A stretch of DNA of 64,000 bases from UBA1765 sp045629945 (GTDB lineage: Bacteria > Fibrobacterota > Fibrobacteria > Fibrobacterales > Fibrobacteraceae): contig JAZQSE010000027.1 of assembly GCA_045629945.1 (NCBI GenBank), positions 1 to 64,000 of the forward strand. Reading direction: 5' to 3'. This document shows positions 42,611 through 51,538 of the stretch, one piece after another; position 1 is the stretch's first letter, and each line of letters starts with the position of its first letter. The notes below the pieces were generated by a model that had not been told where the DNA came from, searched no databases, and saw only the letters and a program-made list of their open reading frames with translations. Made by a program: the position numbers and the translations under genes.

Positions 42611-44473
42611 ATGGTTGGTTTCAAGACTATTGCTAGATCCGCTTTGGCAGTTCCGGCATGTTTTGCTTTTTTAACGGGTTGTGATCAAACGCAAAACGTT
42701 TCAGATGGAGCGACTCTCCCTAGAGAGGAAACTCTTTATTTATCTGGTCAGCAATGGGGTACCCCTCAATCTTTTAACCCACTTGCTGAAAGCTGGATGG
42801 CTACATGGCCAGTAGGCGGTCGCTTTAATTTAATGTATGAACCGCTTATTACTTATAATACATTAAACGGTGCATTAGAGCCACTCCTTGGAACTCTTGT
42901 TCCTGAATTATCTAATAATGATAGTATTGTGGTTGATTTGAACCCGGCAGCTCGTTGGAGTGATGGTAAGCCGGTTAATTCTAATGACGTCAAGTATATC
43001 TTTACAAAGGGTTCTGTAAGTACTGTCGAACAAATCGCAGATATCCATGTAGATACTCTTTACGAAGCTTCTGCAGATACTACAGCTCCTAAGAAAATGA
43101 AAGGTGAACGTCTTTCATTTATGGTTGCTAAAGACAAACGTAATAACCCACTTTCTGTGATGGATTTGTTGCAAGCAATTCGCATTGTTCCTTCTCACGT
43201 GTTTGCTGAATTAGAAAAACAGCATGGTGATGTAGCAGAAGTGAAAAAACTTATGCTTGACAAGAACCCTTTAGATGGAAAGCCACCAGTTGTTTCTGGC
43301 CCATATAACTTAAAGGATTATTCTTCAACAAAGATTATTCTCCAACGCCGTGATGATTACTGGGGAAACGCTGCTTTGCACGAAGGTAAGTTGCCTGCTC
43401 CAAAGTATATAGTTCACCCAATTTACAAGTCTAACGAACATAGTACAATTGCTATGCGCGAAGGTAACTTGGATGCTTCTATGAGCTTTATTCCTCGTAT
43501 CGAAAGAAAAGCAATTTCTGGCATTCATACATGGTATGACCAGGCACCTTACTTTGTTCCTGGTGCAATGCCAATGCTTTTCATCAATACCACTAAAGAA
43601 CCTTTGAATAATAAAGTGTTCCGTAGAGCTCTTGCAACGGCTATTGACTATGTCGCTATCAAGCAATTTGCAGTTTCTAAATATACTGCTGAAATCCGCT
43701 CTGGTTTGATTATGCCAACTTCTCTTGAAGGCGAATATATCAACGAAGAAGATGTTGATACTTATGGCGTAAAATTGAACCTTCGTGGTGCTGAACGCGT
43801 TAATGCCGTTAAGAAAATGATTGAAGAAGCTGGTTATAAATCAGTATTCAATAAAGACGGCTCTCTTTCTCACATGGAAACTAAAGACGGCAAAAAGCTC
43901 CCGACACTCTTTATTACTTGCCCAGCTGGCTGGACTGACTGGGAAGCTATTGTAACAATTGCTGTTGAAGGAATGCGTGCTGCCGGTATTGATGTCCGTG
44001 AAGGTTTTGTAGATGGCGGTCAGTATTGGCCAGCAATGGGTACAGGTAACTTTGACCTTGTTATGCATAAACCATCTGCTGACGTTTCTCCATCTCTTCC
44101 ATGGAGCCGTTTCAATGAAGTGATGGGGGTGGCTCGCGATTGGCAACCAATTGGTGCATGGGCTGGTACAAACATTGGACGTTATAATAAGCCAGGTTCT
44201 CCTGAATACCGTCCAGAAGTAGATAGCCTTTTGAATCTTATCCCTCTTATGACTGATAACGAACAAAAGAAAGAAGCTTATCGTACTTTGAACCGTGTAT
44301 TTATGGAAGATCAGCCAGCTATTCCGCTTGCTTATTTGCCAGAACAATTCTATGAATTCAGCGATCGGGTTTGGACAAATTGGCCTACCGAAAAGAATCC
44401 ATACGCTCCTCCACAGCTTCCATGGATTGCATCCGGTATTAAAATTCTCTGGAACCTCCAGCTTAAAAAATAA
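42611..44473 (+). CDS. Peptide ABC transporter substrate-binding lipoprotein
   Basis: SBP_bac_5 family (DppA/OppA) solute receptor. The ATG at 42611 is preferred to 42560 because TGAGGA precedes it and the product begins with a lipoprotein signal (VPACFAFLTGC). The result is 620 residues. Typical segments include ARWSDGKPVNSNDVKYIFT, VSGPYNLKDY, FRRALATAIDY and the late NRVFMEDQPAIPLAYLPEQF. It heads a five-gene operon. Codon use resembles the ribosomal genes, which suggests strong expression. Confidence 0.9.
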   Translation: MVGFKTIARSALAVPACFAFLTGCDQTQNVSDGATLPREETLYLSGQQWGTPQSFNPLAESWMATWPVGGRFNLMYEPLITYNTLNGALEPLLGTLVPELSNNDSIVVDLNPAARWSDGKPVNSNDVKYIFTKGSVSTVEQIADIHVDTLYEASADTTAPKKMKGERLSFMVAKDKRNNPLSVMDLLQAIRIVPSHVFAELEKQHGDVAEVKKLMLDKNPLDGKPPVVSGPYNLKDYSSTKIILQRRDDYWGNAALHEGKLPAPKYIVHPIYKSNEHSTIAMREGNLDASMSFIPRIERKAISGIHTWYDQAPYFVPGAMPMLFINTTKEPLNNKVFRRALATAIDYVAIKQFAVSKYTAEIRSGLIMPTSLEGEYINEEDVDTYGVKLNLRGAERVNAVKKMIEEAGYKSVFNKDGSLSHMETKDGKKLPTLFITCPAGWTDWEAIVTIAVEGMRAAGIDVREGFVDGGQYWPAMGTGNFDLVMHKPSADVSPSLPWSRFNEVMGVARDWQPIGAWAGTNIGRYNKPGSPEYRPEVDSLLNLIPLMTDNEQKKEAYRTLNRVFMEDQPAIPLAYLPEQFYEFSDRVWTNWPTEKNPYAPPQLPWIASGIKILWNLQLKK

Positions 44474-44482
44474 GGAAGAACC

Positions 44483-45733
44483 ATGTTAAAACAATATCCT
44501 ACTCTACGCTATGTCCTGCAGAAGGGTTTTTGGTATCTCCTAACCTTTATTGTGGCCATTGCGATTAACTTTACTCTTCCACGTCTTGGAGAAAACAATC
44601 CGGTGGATATCATTATGGGTAAGGCCGCACAAGGTCTTTCTCCAGAAGAAGCCAAAAAGAAAAAAGAAGGTCTTCTTGTTTCTTTTGGTATGGCAGAACT
44701 TAATGAAGATGGTTCTGTTGCTTACGATTCCATTCCAGAAATGGATGGCGACAAGCCTGTTATGGAAACCGTTCCACAGGTTGACGCTAATGGCAATATC
44801 GTAACCAAATCTGTTCCGGTTTTAGATTCTACAGGAGCTCCTGTTCTTGATTCAGCTGGTGTTGCTGTTTCTAAGTTAGATACAGTCTTTACTGAACGCC
44901 AGAAGATGAAAGGTGAACCAAAATTGGCTTCTGGAATTTCTCAGTTCTTCGTTTATATCAAGAACGTCTTTAAGGGTGACTTTGGTTTGTCTTATAGCCA
45001 ATACCCGAAGCCAGTTATTGAAATTATCAAAGAATCCTTGCCTTGGACTCTTGCTATCCAGTTCCCGACAATTATTCTTGGCTGGATTGTAGGTAACTTG
45101 CTTGGTGCTTTTGCTGCTTACAAGCGCGGTATCTTTGATAAAGTATTCTTCCCTCTTGCTATGTTCTTGAATGGTGTACCGTTCTTCGTGTTCGGTATGT
45201 TACTTGTAGCACTCTTCTCTATTACGCTTGGTTGGTTCCCGGCAATGGGTGCTTATGGTCAAGACATTGTGCCTAGCTTCTCTTGGGAATTCTTCAAGAG
45301 CATTGGTTGGTACTATGTTTTACCATTCTTCTCAGTGTTCCCAATTTTGCTTTCTGGTCAGGCAACAGGTATGCGTTCCATGTCCATTTATGAACTTGGA
45401 ACTGACTACATGAAATATGCAAAATGGCTTGGACTTCGCGAAGGAAAAATTATTAGTTATGTATTCCGCAATGCTATGCTTCCACAGTTGACTGGTCTTG
45501 CTCAGTCTCTTGGTTCCATGGTGGGTGGGGCTCTCATTACAGAAATGATTTTCTCTTACCCGGGTCTTGGTATGGCAATGCTTACCGCTATCCAGCAAAA
45601 CGACTACGCTACAATTCAAGGTTGTACTTTGATGATTTCTACTTGCGTGCTTCTTGCTAACTTCGCAGTAGACGTTTTGATTGCCTTGTTTGACCCACGC
45701 GTAAAAGCTGGTCTCCAGATGGGAGGTAAATAA
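44483..45733 (+). CDS. Peptide ABC transporter permease (DppB-like) with insertion
   Basis: The 416-residue product has the DppB-type N-terminal helix (about 12-32), followed by LPRLGENNPVD. The next five membrane helices start near 185, and the EAA-like loop is around YMKYAKWLGLREGKI. It is about 80 residues longer than usual because of an extracytoplasmic insertion at about 70-150. The insertion contains repeated Asp-Gly segments such as VPVLDSTGAPVLDSAGVAVS. It pairs with the permease gene 2 bases downstream. Confidence 0.88.
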   Translation: MLKQYPTLRYVLQKGFWYLLTFIVAIAINFTLPRLGENNPVDIIMGKAAQGLSPEEAKKKKEGLLVSFGMAELNEDGSVAYDSIPEMDGDKPVMETVPQVDANGNIVTKSVPVLDSTGAPVLDSAGVAVSKLDTVFTERQKMKGEPKLASGISQFFVYIKNVFKGDFGLSYSQYPKPVIEIIKESLPWTLAIQFPTIILGWIVGNLLGAFAAYKRGIFDKVFFPLAMFLNGVPFFVFGMLLVALFSITLGWFPAMGAYGQDIVPSFSWEFFKSIGWYYVLPFFSVFPILLSGQATGMRSMSIYELGTDYMKYAKWLGLREGKIISYVFRNAMLPQLTGLAQSLGSMVGGALITEMIFSYPGLGMAMLTAIQQNDYATIQGCTLMISTCVLLANFAVDVLIALFDPRVKAGLQMGGK

Positions 45734-45735
45734 TT

Positions 45736-46581
45736 ATGTTGAAACTTCTGAAAAATTTGATGAAGTCGCCGATGTTCGTTGTCGGAATCAGCCTCTTCTT
45801 GTTGACTCTTATCATTGCGTTCTTTGGACCGATTGTTTATAACGTCGATACAAATGCTCGTGATATTGTGGCAGGCCCTTATGCTCCGTCTTCAGCAGAG
45901 CACTTGCTTGGAACGGACCATCTTGGTCGCGATTACATGTCTTTGTTGATTAGTGGTTTGCGTTCATCTCTTTATGTAGGATTTGTAGCAGGTATTATTG
46001 CTACTGTTCTTGGGGTTTTCATTGGTCTTTTCGGCGGTTTCCGCGGTGGTTGGATTGATGAAGTCTTGAACATGCTCACAAACCTCTTTATCGTTATCCC
46101 ATCTTTCGTTATTCTCGTTCTCATCAGCTCTGCTGTGAAAGATGGTCGTTCTTTAACTTTGATTGGCTTGATTATTGGTCTTACTACTTGGAGTTGGTCT
46201 GCTCGTGCTGTTCGCGCTCAGGCATCATCACTTCGTAGCCGTGACCATATTTCTCTTGCCCGTATCAATGGTGCAAGTTCGCTAACGATTGTTATTAAAC
46301 ACGTGCTCCCGTATTTGCTTTCTTATGTATTCATGGTGTTCATTATGCAGGTTTCTTCGGGCATTCTTTCTGAAGCATCTATTTCCATGATTGGTCTTGG
46401 TCCTTTAGATTCAACCTCTCTTGGTATTATTTTGAACCAGGCAAAAGATAACGGCGCTCTTTCTGATGGTATCTGGATTGCATTCCTCCCAGCGACTATC
46501 ATTATTACGCTTACCGTGTTTGCATTGTATTTGATCAATACTTCTATGGAAGGCGTCTTTAACCCACGTCTCCGTAAGTAA
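45736..46581 (+). CDS. Peptide ABC transporter permease (DppC-like)
   Basis: The 281-residue product has an N-terminal membrane helix, then the family segment HLLGTDHLGRDYMSLLISG at about 55-73. Five more helices follow, with the EAA-type loop SRDHISLARINGASSLTIV. Length and motifs are standard for OppC/DppC. It is the second permease of the operon. Confidence 0.92.
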   Translation: MLKLLKNLMKSPMFVVGISLFLLTLIIAFFGPIVYNVDTNARDIVAGPYAPSSAEHLLGTDHLGRDYMSLLISGLRSSLYVGFVAGIIATVLGVFIGLFGGFRGGWIDEVLNMLTNLFIVIPSFVILVLISSAVKDGRSLTLIGLIIGLTTWSWSARAVRAQASSLRSRDHISLARINGASSLTIVIKHVLPYLLSYVFMVFIMQVSSGILSEASISMIGLGPLDSTSLGIILNQAKDNGALSDGIWIAFLPATIIITLTVFALYLINTSMEGVFNPRLRK

Positions 46582-46592
46582 GAGGTAACGAT

Positions 46593-47588
46593 ATGTCAGA
46601 AAATATTTTTGAAGTAGATCATTTGAGTCTTCATTATCTTGGCCGTTTTGGCGACAAGACTCATGCAGTTACCGATGTTTCTTTTTCAATGAAGCAAGGT
46701 GAAATTCTTGGCATTGCTGGTGAATCTGGTTGTGGTAAGTCTACGCTTGTGAGCGGACTTATGGGCATGTGTATTCCACCTCTTTTCCCGACATCTGGTG
46801 ATGTTCGCGTAAAGAATGGTGATAAAATGGAATCTTTGATGAACCGTTCTATTGAAGATATCCGTTCTAATGTGCTTGCTCAAAAAGTTTCTATGATTCC
46901 GCAAGGTGCGTTCAATGCTTTGAACCCTGTGCGTAAAATCAAAGACATTGCGGCAGACGTTATTGCTGCTCACCAAACTGCAGGAAACATCAATAAGAAC
47001 GAAATTTATGACCGTCTTCGTGAACGTTTTGACTTGTTTGGAATGGACACAAACCGCGTTTTGAATTCTTATCCAATTCAGTTGACTGCTGGTGAACGCC
47101 AACGTTCTGTTATTGGCATTTCTACTTTGCTTAACCCGCAAATGGTGATTGCTGATGAACCAACATCTGCTCTTGACGTAAGTACCCAGAAAGAAGTTAT
47201 CAAAATGATTTTTGATCTTTTGGATAAGGGTATTTTCTCTACAATGATTTTCATTACTCACGAATTGCCATTGCTTTATCACGTAGCAGATAACATTGCA
47301 ATTATGTATGCCGGTGAAATTGTAGAAAAGGGTACAGCAGAACAAGTTGTTAAGGATCCACGTCATCCTTATACACAAGCATTGATGGGAGCTATGCTCA
47401 GTACAGAACAGAGCCAGCGTACTCGTAAGCCGGTAGCTATTGAAGGTGCTCCTCCTTCATTGAAGAAGGCTATTGTTGGTTGTCGCTTTGCTGATCGTTG
47501 TGCACGTGCTTGTGCAGATTGTAAAAAGAATACCCAGGAACTCCGCATTGTCGGTGATCGTCAGGTGAGGTGCGATTATGCCAAATAA
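46593..47588 (+). CDS. Peptide ABC transporter ATP-binding protein (DppD-like)
   Basis: The 331-residue ATPase has Walker A GESGCGKST, a Q-loop at MIPQGAFNALNP, Walker B MVIADEPTSALD and a switch His in FITHELPL. The ABC signature is LTAGERQRS, an unusual form of the normal LSGGxxQR. The C-terminal oligopeptide/dipeptide extension has several cysteines (CRFADRCARACADC). The gene overlaps the second ATPase gene by 11 bases. Confidence 0.92.
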   Translation: MSENIFEVDHLSLHYLGRFGDKTHAVTDVSFSMKQGEILGIAGESGCGKSTLVSGLMGMCIPPLFPTSGDVRVKNGDKMESLMNRSIEDIRSNVLAQKVSMIPQGAFNALNPVRKIKDIAADVIAAHQTAGNINKNEIYDRLRERFDLFGMDTNRVLNSYPIQLTAGERQRSVIGISTLLNPQMVIADEPTSALDVSTQKEVIKMIFDLLDKGIFSTMIFITHELPLLYHVADNIAIMYAGEIVEKGTAEQVVKDPRHPYTQALMGAMLSTEQSQRTRKPVAIEGAPPSLKKAIVGCRFADRCARACADCKKNTQELRIVGDRQVRCDYAK

Positions 47589-48387
47589 TAAGTCAGTTGT
47601 TTTTTCAGCCCAGAATGTAAGCAAAAGTTTTGGAGCCGGCAAAAATCAGAAAAACGCTGTAGATAATGTTTCTTTTGATATTTACGATGGAGAAATCATT
47701 TCTATTGTAGGTGGTTCTGGTTGCGGTAAGAGCGTTCTTGCAAAGATTATGCTTGGCCTTTATCAGCCTTCTCGTGGAACATTCCTTTACAGAGATCATC
47801 AGATTAAGAATTTGAAGAGTCACTGGAATGAAGTGCAATCGGTTTTCCAAGATCCGTTCAGCTGCTTTAACCAGTTCTTCTCAATTCGCTCTCAGTTAGA
47901 GGATTCCTTGAATATTTTGAAGGACAAACCTTCTAAAGAAGAAGTGAAGGCTCGTGTTGATGCAGGTCTTTTGGCTGTGAACGTTAAGCCTTCTGATATT
48001 GAAGGAAAATATCCGTTTGAACTTTCTGGTGGTCAGATGCAGCGTATGCTTTTGGCTCGTATCTTTGCGTTACGTCCAAAGGTGCTTATTGCAGATGAAC
48101 CTACTTCCATGGTGGATGCTTGCGTTCGTGCAAATATTCTTGATTACTTGATGAAGCTTAAACAAGAACTTCAAATGACAATTGTTTTCGTGACTCACGA
48201 TATTGGCCTTGCAAACTATGTGAGCGACCGTATCTTTATTATGCACGATGGCAAGATTGTGAACCAGGGTACTCCAGAAGAAGTTTTGGATAAGACTCAG
48301 GAACCACATACTTTGAAGTTGCTTGACGATATTCCAGAAGTTCACAAAACTGAATGGATTAAGAATAGTCACAGAAGCAAGAAGTAA
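47578..48387 (+). CDS. Peptide ABC transporter ATP-binding protein (DppF-like)
   Basis: The 269-residue ATPase has Walker A GGSGCGKSV, signature LSGGQMQRMLLAR, Walker B VLIADEPTSMVDA and switch His in FVTHDIGLA. The canonical signature complements the odd LTAGE of its partner. It starts within the end of the preceding gene and is the last gene of the operon, 24 bases before a terminator. Confidence 0.92.
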   Translation: MPNNKSVVFSAQNVSKSFGAGKNQKNAVDNVSFDIYDGEIISIVGGSGCGKSVLAKIMLGLYQPSRGTFLYRDHQIKNLKSHWNEVQSVFQDPFSCFNQFFSIRSQLEDSLNILKDKPSKEEVKARVDAGLLAVNVKPSDIEGKYPFELSGGQMQRMLLARIFALRPKVLIADEPTSMVDACVRANILDYLMKLKQELQMTIVFVTHDIGLANYVSDRIFIMHDGKIVNQGTPEEVLDKTQEPHTLKLLDDIPEVHKTEWIKNSHRSKK

Positions 48388-48411
48388 TTCTTTTTATTCA
48401 TAAACGAATTC

Positions 48412-48441
48412 CTCGGACGCGTTACGCATCCGAGTTTTTTT
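48412..48441 (+). terminator. Rho-independent terminator after peptide ABC operon
   Basis: CTCGGA and TCCGAG enclose an inner GCG-TTA-CGC hairpin with one mismatch, and a T7 run follows. It lies 24 bases after the last stop codon of the transporter operon. Confidence 0.88.
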
Positions 48442-48539
48442 GTTAAGAGCTTGTTTTAAACAAGGCAAAAAGGAATCTAAAGAAATTATGTTATTTCATA
48501 GAAAGATTTTATGAGAGAAAAAATGAAATTAATAATTAC

Positions 48540-48701
48540 AATGGCGGTGCTATTTATTGGTATGTCTTTGGGTGTACTACAGAGGACGGTGAGAGCCTCG
48601 CTTACGGCTTGGGCTTGGGTTACAACGACGGGCTTGCGCCCCTGTACAACTACAATAAGGATTTTGCTAGCTCGTTTCGTTGTCTCCGGGGCTCCAATTA
48701 A
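48540..48701 (+). pseudogene. Remnant of a Fibrobacter succinogenes major paralogous (FISUMP) domain
   Basis: The frame that ends at the TAA at 48699 reads GGAIYWYVFGCTTEDGESL, then AYGLGLGYNDGLAPLYNYNK, and closes DFASSFRCLRGSN. This is the C-terminal pattern of the large FISUMP family (TIGR02145), whose end is typically a YNYNKDFGxSVRCLR-like run. No N-terminal part of the domain and no in-frame start remain. A separate ATG with a signal-like MKLIITMAVLFIG stretch at 48523 is in another frame. It is therefore a truncated and frameshifted gene. It supports the Fibrobacter affiliation. Confidence 0.75.
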
Positions 48702-48765
48702 CCCCTCGAAGCAAAGCTTTCTCTGCTAGGACTAGGGTGAAAGTTCAGCTAAGGCAGTGTGACTT

Positions 48766-49036
48766 GTCATGGCGAGAGGCCTTGTGCCTCGTGGCCATCT
48801 TGGCTTTTATCATTACGAGCGTAGCGAAGTAATCCAAAAACAAGTGTTGCTTGCAAGGAGATTGTTTCCTCCACGCCACAAGTGTGGCTCGTGGCAGGCT
48901 CACATTTAGGCTTTGCAAAAAAAATCTTTTCACTCCATCGCAATGACAAAAGTGGGCAAGTCGTTGGCGATGAGATTGCCACGCCGTGTATTCTACACGT
49001 CTCGCAATGACAAGAAGCGCGGGCAAGTTCGGGAAT
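48766..49036. repeat. 271-bp hairpin-rich repeat, copy 1
   Basis: This first copy is followed directly by a second with the same 271-base spacing. It starts GTCATGGCGAGAGG and has a GAGGC-N5-GCCTC hairpin. The core TCATTACGAGCGTAGCGAAG at 48810-48829 follows, then the CGCCACAAGTGTGGCTCGTGG block. Next comes a GATTGC...GCAATG bracket around a perfect CGTGTA-TTC-TACACG hairpin. No coding function is supported. Confidence 0.9.
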
Positions 49037-49301
49037 GTCATGGCGAGAGACCTTGTGCCTCGTGGCCATCTTGGCTTTTGTCATTACGAGCGTAGCGAAG
49101 TAATCCAAAAACAAATGTTGCTTGCGATGGGATTGCTTCCACTACGCCACAAGTATGGCTCGTGGCAGGCTCACATTTAGGCTTCGCGGAAAAATCTTTT
49201 CACTCCATCGCAATGACAAAAGTGGGCAAGTCGTTGGCGATGAGATTGCCACGCCGTGTATTCTACACGTCTCGCAATGACAAGGTTCTCGGGCAAGATG
49301 T
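49037..49301. repeat. 271-bp hairpin-rich repeat, copy 2
   Basis: Second tandem copy, with the core at 49081-49100, exactly 271 bases after the first. It differs at scattered positions, including one mismatch in the GAGGC/GCCTC stem and a shorter A-run. A 24-base piece beginning GCAATGACAAGG is repeated once more just downstream (ending near 49340). Confidence 0.9.
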
Positions 49302-49557
49302 GTGTGCAAGTTGCTGGCAATGACAAGGTTCTCGGGCAAGAAGCGCGAGCAAGTCGTGGGCTTATTCCGTTGTAAGAGACAAGAGCGTCTGCGTGCGATG
49401 GCAAAATTCGCTTTGCAGTAAATAGGCTTGCTGAGGCTTTTATTGCTTAGAAAATGAGTTCATTTATTGAAAAAAATATAGAAAGGGTAGTGAGCAACAA
49501 CGTGCGAACTAGGGAAAGGCTTTTCCCTTTTATATAAGTCAAAGAATTTTATTGCGT

Positions 49558-50475
49558 TTATTCTTCGATTTCTTTTAAGTAGCGGGCAAGGGCTTCTTGC
49601 CAGGTGGGAAGTCTTGTAAATCCGGCTTCTGAGAGTTTGGATTTGTCAAGGCGACTGTTGAATGGGCGAGCGGCTTTGCTTATGCCGTATTCTGCGGTGG
49701 TTACAGGTAGCACTTGGGTGGAAAGGCCTGCTTGCTTGTAGATTTCTTTTGTGAAGTCAAACCAGCTGATGTAACCGCCTTCGTTGGTGGCATGGTAGTA
49801 GCCGTATTTTTCGCTTTGTGCCATTTCTACAAGAAGTTTTGCTAAGTCGCTTGTGTAAGTGGGGGTTCCGATTTGGTCGTTTACAACGCGAACGGTGTCG
49901 TGTTTTTTTGCCACTTGGAGCATGGTTTTAATGAAGTTTTTTCCGTTTTTGCCGAATACCCAAGCGATGCGTACAATGAAGAATTTTTCAAGGAGTGAAC
50001 TTACGGCGAGTTCTCCGTCGAGTTTGCTTTGTCCGTAAACGTTTAATGGGGCATAATCTTTGCAATCGGGTTCCCATGGCGTTTCGCCTTGTCCGTTGAA
50101 TACGTAATCGGTGCTTATGTAAATCATTTTGCAATTGATTTTTTTGCAGGCTTCGGCAATGTTTCTTGTGCCTTCGGCGTTGATTTTATGGACTTTTTCT
50201 TTGTGTTCAGGTTCTTCGGCTAAATCTACAGCAGTCCAAGCGGCACAATGAATGACTACATCTGGGCTTTCTTTGAGGATTGTTGTTTCAACAGATTCCT
50301 TGTCTGTGATGTCCATAGATACATATTGCATGTTTAATATGGCATTGTGGTCTTGGATTCCAGAGTATTCTGGAGAAAGATCGCTGCCTATTGCAGAAAT
50401 TCCATGGCGGGATAATTCTATGATTAAGTCATGGCCTAATTGGCCTGCAACACCTGTAACAAAAACTTTTTTCAT
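49558..50475 (-). CDS. rfbD: dTDP-4-dehydrorhamnose reductase
   Basis: Catalyses the last step of dTDP-L-rhamnose synthesis, using NAD(P)H. The 305-residue product is a short-chain dehydrogenase/reductase of the RmlD family. It has the nucleotide-binding VTGVAGQLGHDL motif near the N-terminus, TDYVFNGQGETPW and the catalytic NVYGQSKLDGE (Tyr and Lys). RmlA, B and C are not in the window. It would supply rhamnose for surface glycans, possibly including that of the 13-21 kb block. Confidence 0.93.
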   Translation of the reverse strand: MKKVFVTGVAGQLGHDLIIELSRHGISAIGSDLSPEYSGIQDHNAILNMQYVSMDITDKESVETTILKESPDVVIHCAAWTAVDLAEEPEHKEKVHKINAEGTRNIAEACKKINCKMIYISTDYVFNGQGETPWEPDCKDYAPLNVYGQSKLDGELAVSSLLEKFFIVRIAWVFGKNGKNFIKTMLQVAKKHDTVRVVNDQIGTPTYTSDLAKLLVEMAQSEKYGYYHATNEGGYISWFDFTKEIYKQAGLSTQVLPVTTAEYGISKAARPFNSRLDKSKLSEAGFTRLPTWQEALARYLKEIEE

Positions 50476-50501
50476 ACTTTTAAATTAGTTTTTTTCTTCT
50501 C

Positions 50502-50891
50502 CTATGGCGACATAGGAACAGTGAAGATTGTTATTGCAAAGGAAATAGCCGTAATTAAGGTTAAAGGAAAAATGATTTTTCTTTCTGTGCTTGGGCCTTG
50601 AGCAAAAATCTTTATAGCGCTGAAGGTTAAAAATAGAGTAAAGAGTACGGCTAAAATTCTTGTGATGATTCCTGGGAATGGTAAAGATAAAATAGCACCA
50701 CTCTGGAGTAATGTTAAAAGTATAAGAGCTTGTGTGAGAATTGAAGCTAAGTAAGCACTGCGAAATTCTTTGGGGAGAACTTTGTATTTCCCTTCTAATG
50801 TGATTGCTCCAATGGGAATCCCCATTATTAAGAGTAGATAAAGAATTATTTGTGTGCCTAGTGCGATTGAACCGATTAAAGCAAAAATCAT
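50502..50891 (-). CDS. Small four-helix membrane protein, unknown function
   Basis: The 129-residue product has four hydrophobic segments (about 5-27, 47-68, 73-95 and 105-125) and few conserved-looking polar residues. I do not recognise a family. It overlaps the queH gene by 4 bases (ATGA), so the two are likely translated together. Confidence 0.7.
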   Translation of the reverse strand: MIFALIGSIALGTQIILYLLLIMGIPIGAITLEGKYKVLPKEFRSAYLASILTQALILLTLLQSGAILSLPFPGIITRILAVLFTLFLTFSAIKIFAQGPSTERKIIFPLTLITAISFAITIFTVPMSP

Positions 50892-51538
50892 AATTCCTCT
50901 TTAGCATTTTTTTTTGCTTCTCGTTCTTTGGCTTCTTGCATAGAGTAAACACAGCCGCAGAAGTTTTGTCTGTATAGGTTGTATTCTTTTGAAAGTTCTA
51001 TAGAACGGGCGTAACCACCTTTTTTCTTGAAGTCTGAAGGCAGATGAGTGATGCCAACTGCTTCGCCTTCTTCTTTACCAATTTGGTTTAAAAGTTCTGC
51101 GTTTTTAAGTGGGCTAATAGAAAGAGTTGTTGTGTAGTAATCGGCGTTTAATTCTTTTGCGAGTTTAGCTGATTCTGAAAGCCGGAGTTTAAAGCATAGT
51201 TCACAACGCTTGCCACCTTCAGGTTCGTTTTCTAAACCCTTAACGGCTTGAAAATAACGTTCCGGTTCGTATTTGCCTTCAATGAGAGTGATTTCATTTT
51301 CTGCTTTGAATTCTCGAACAAAGCGTTTTATTTCTTCAATTCTAAGTGTGTATTCTTCTTTTGGAGAAATATTTGGATTGTAATAGAATACGGTGATTTT
51401 AAAGTATTGAGAAAGAAATTCTAAACAGTGCGTGCTGCAAGGGGCACAACAAGCGTGCAACAAGAGATGCGGGACTTTGCCTTCTTTTTGAAGTTTTTCA
51501 ATTAGCTTTGACAACTGTTGGGAATAGTTTTCCCGCAT
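50888..51538 (-). CDS. queH: Epoxyqueuosine reductase QueH
   Basis: QueH performs the final reduction in tRNA queuosine synthesis and is unrelated to the cobalamin-dependent QueG. The 216-residue product has the family's cysteine motifs: HACCAPCS near residue 30, GGKRCELCFKLR near 115 and NFCGC near 195. These bind an iron-sulfur cluster and a metal site. The length is normal. It lies directly next to the TetR gene on the same strand. Confidence 0.92.
   Translation of the reverse strand: MRENYSQQLSKLIEKLQKEGKVPHLLLHACCAPCSTHCLEFLSQYFKITVFYYNPNISPKEEYTLRIEEIKRFVREFKAENEITLIEGKYEPERYFQAVKGLENEPEGGKRCELCFKLRLSESAKLAKELNADYYTTTLSISPLKNAELLNQIGKEEGEAVGITHLPSDFKKKGGYARSIELSKEYNLYRQNFCGCVYSMQEAKEREAKKNAKEEL

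Larger units (their letters stand above)
48442..49557. other. Gene-free region with a gene remnant and tandem repeats
   Basis: Apart from the FISUMP remnant and repeat copies listed separately, I see no supported gene. Many open frames on both strands are by-products of the repeats. A short inverted repeat AGGGAAA/TTTCCCT at 49511-49528 is followed by only four T residues, so it is at best a weak terminator. 49341-49510 holds further degenerate repeat fragments. Confidence 0.6.

Noticed and set aside
44550..44804. 84-residue alternative frame within the permease insertion
   Set aside because: It is out of frame with the permease, has no ribosome-binding site and shows no family features. The main frame continues cleanly.
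48511..48729. 72-residue plus-strand frame beginning MREKMKLIITMAV
   Set aside because: It begins with a signal-like stretch, but the rest is the FISUMP remnant read out of frame, so it is not an intact gene.
48745..49404. Several 60-115-residue frames on both strands in the tandem repeats
   Set aside because: Their translations repeat the same strings (such as CHYERSE) because they come from the non-coding repeat. This is a familiar source of false genes.
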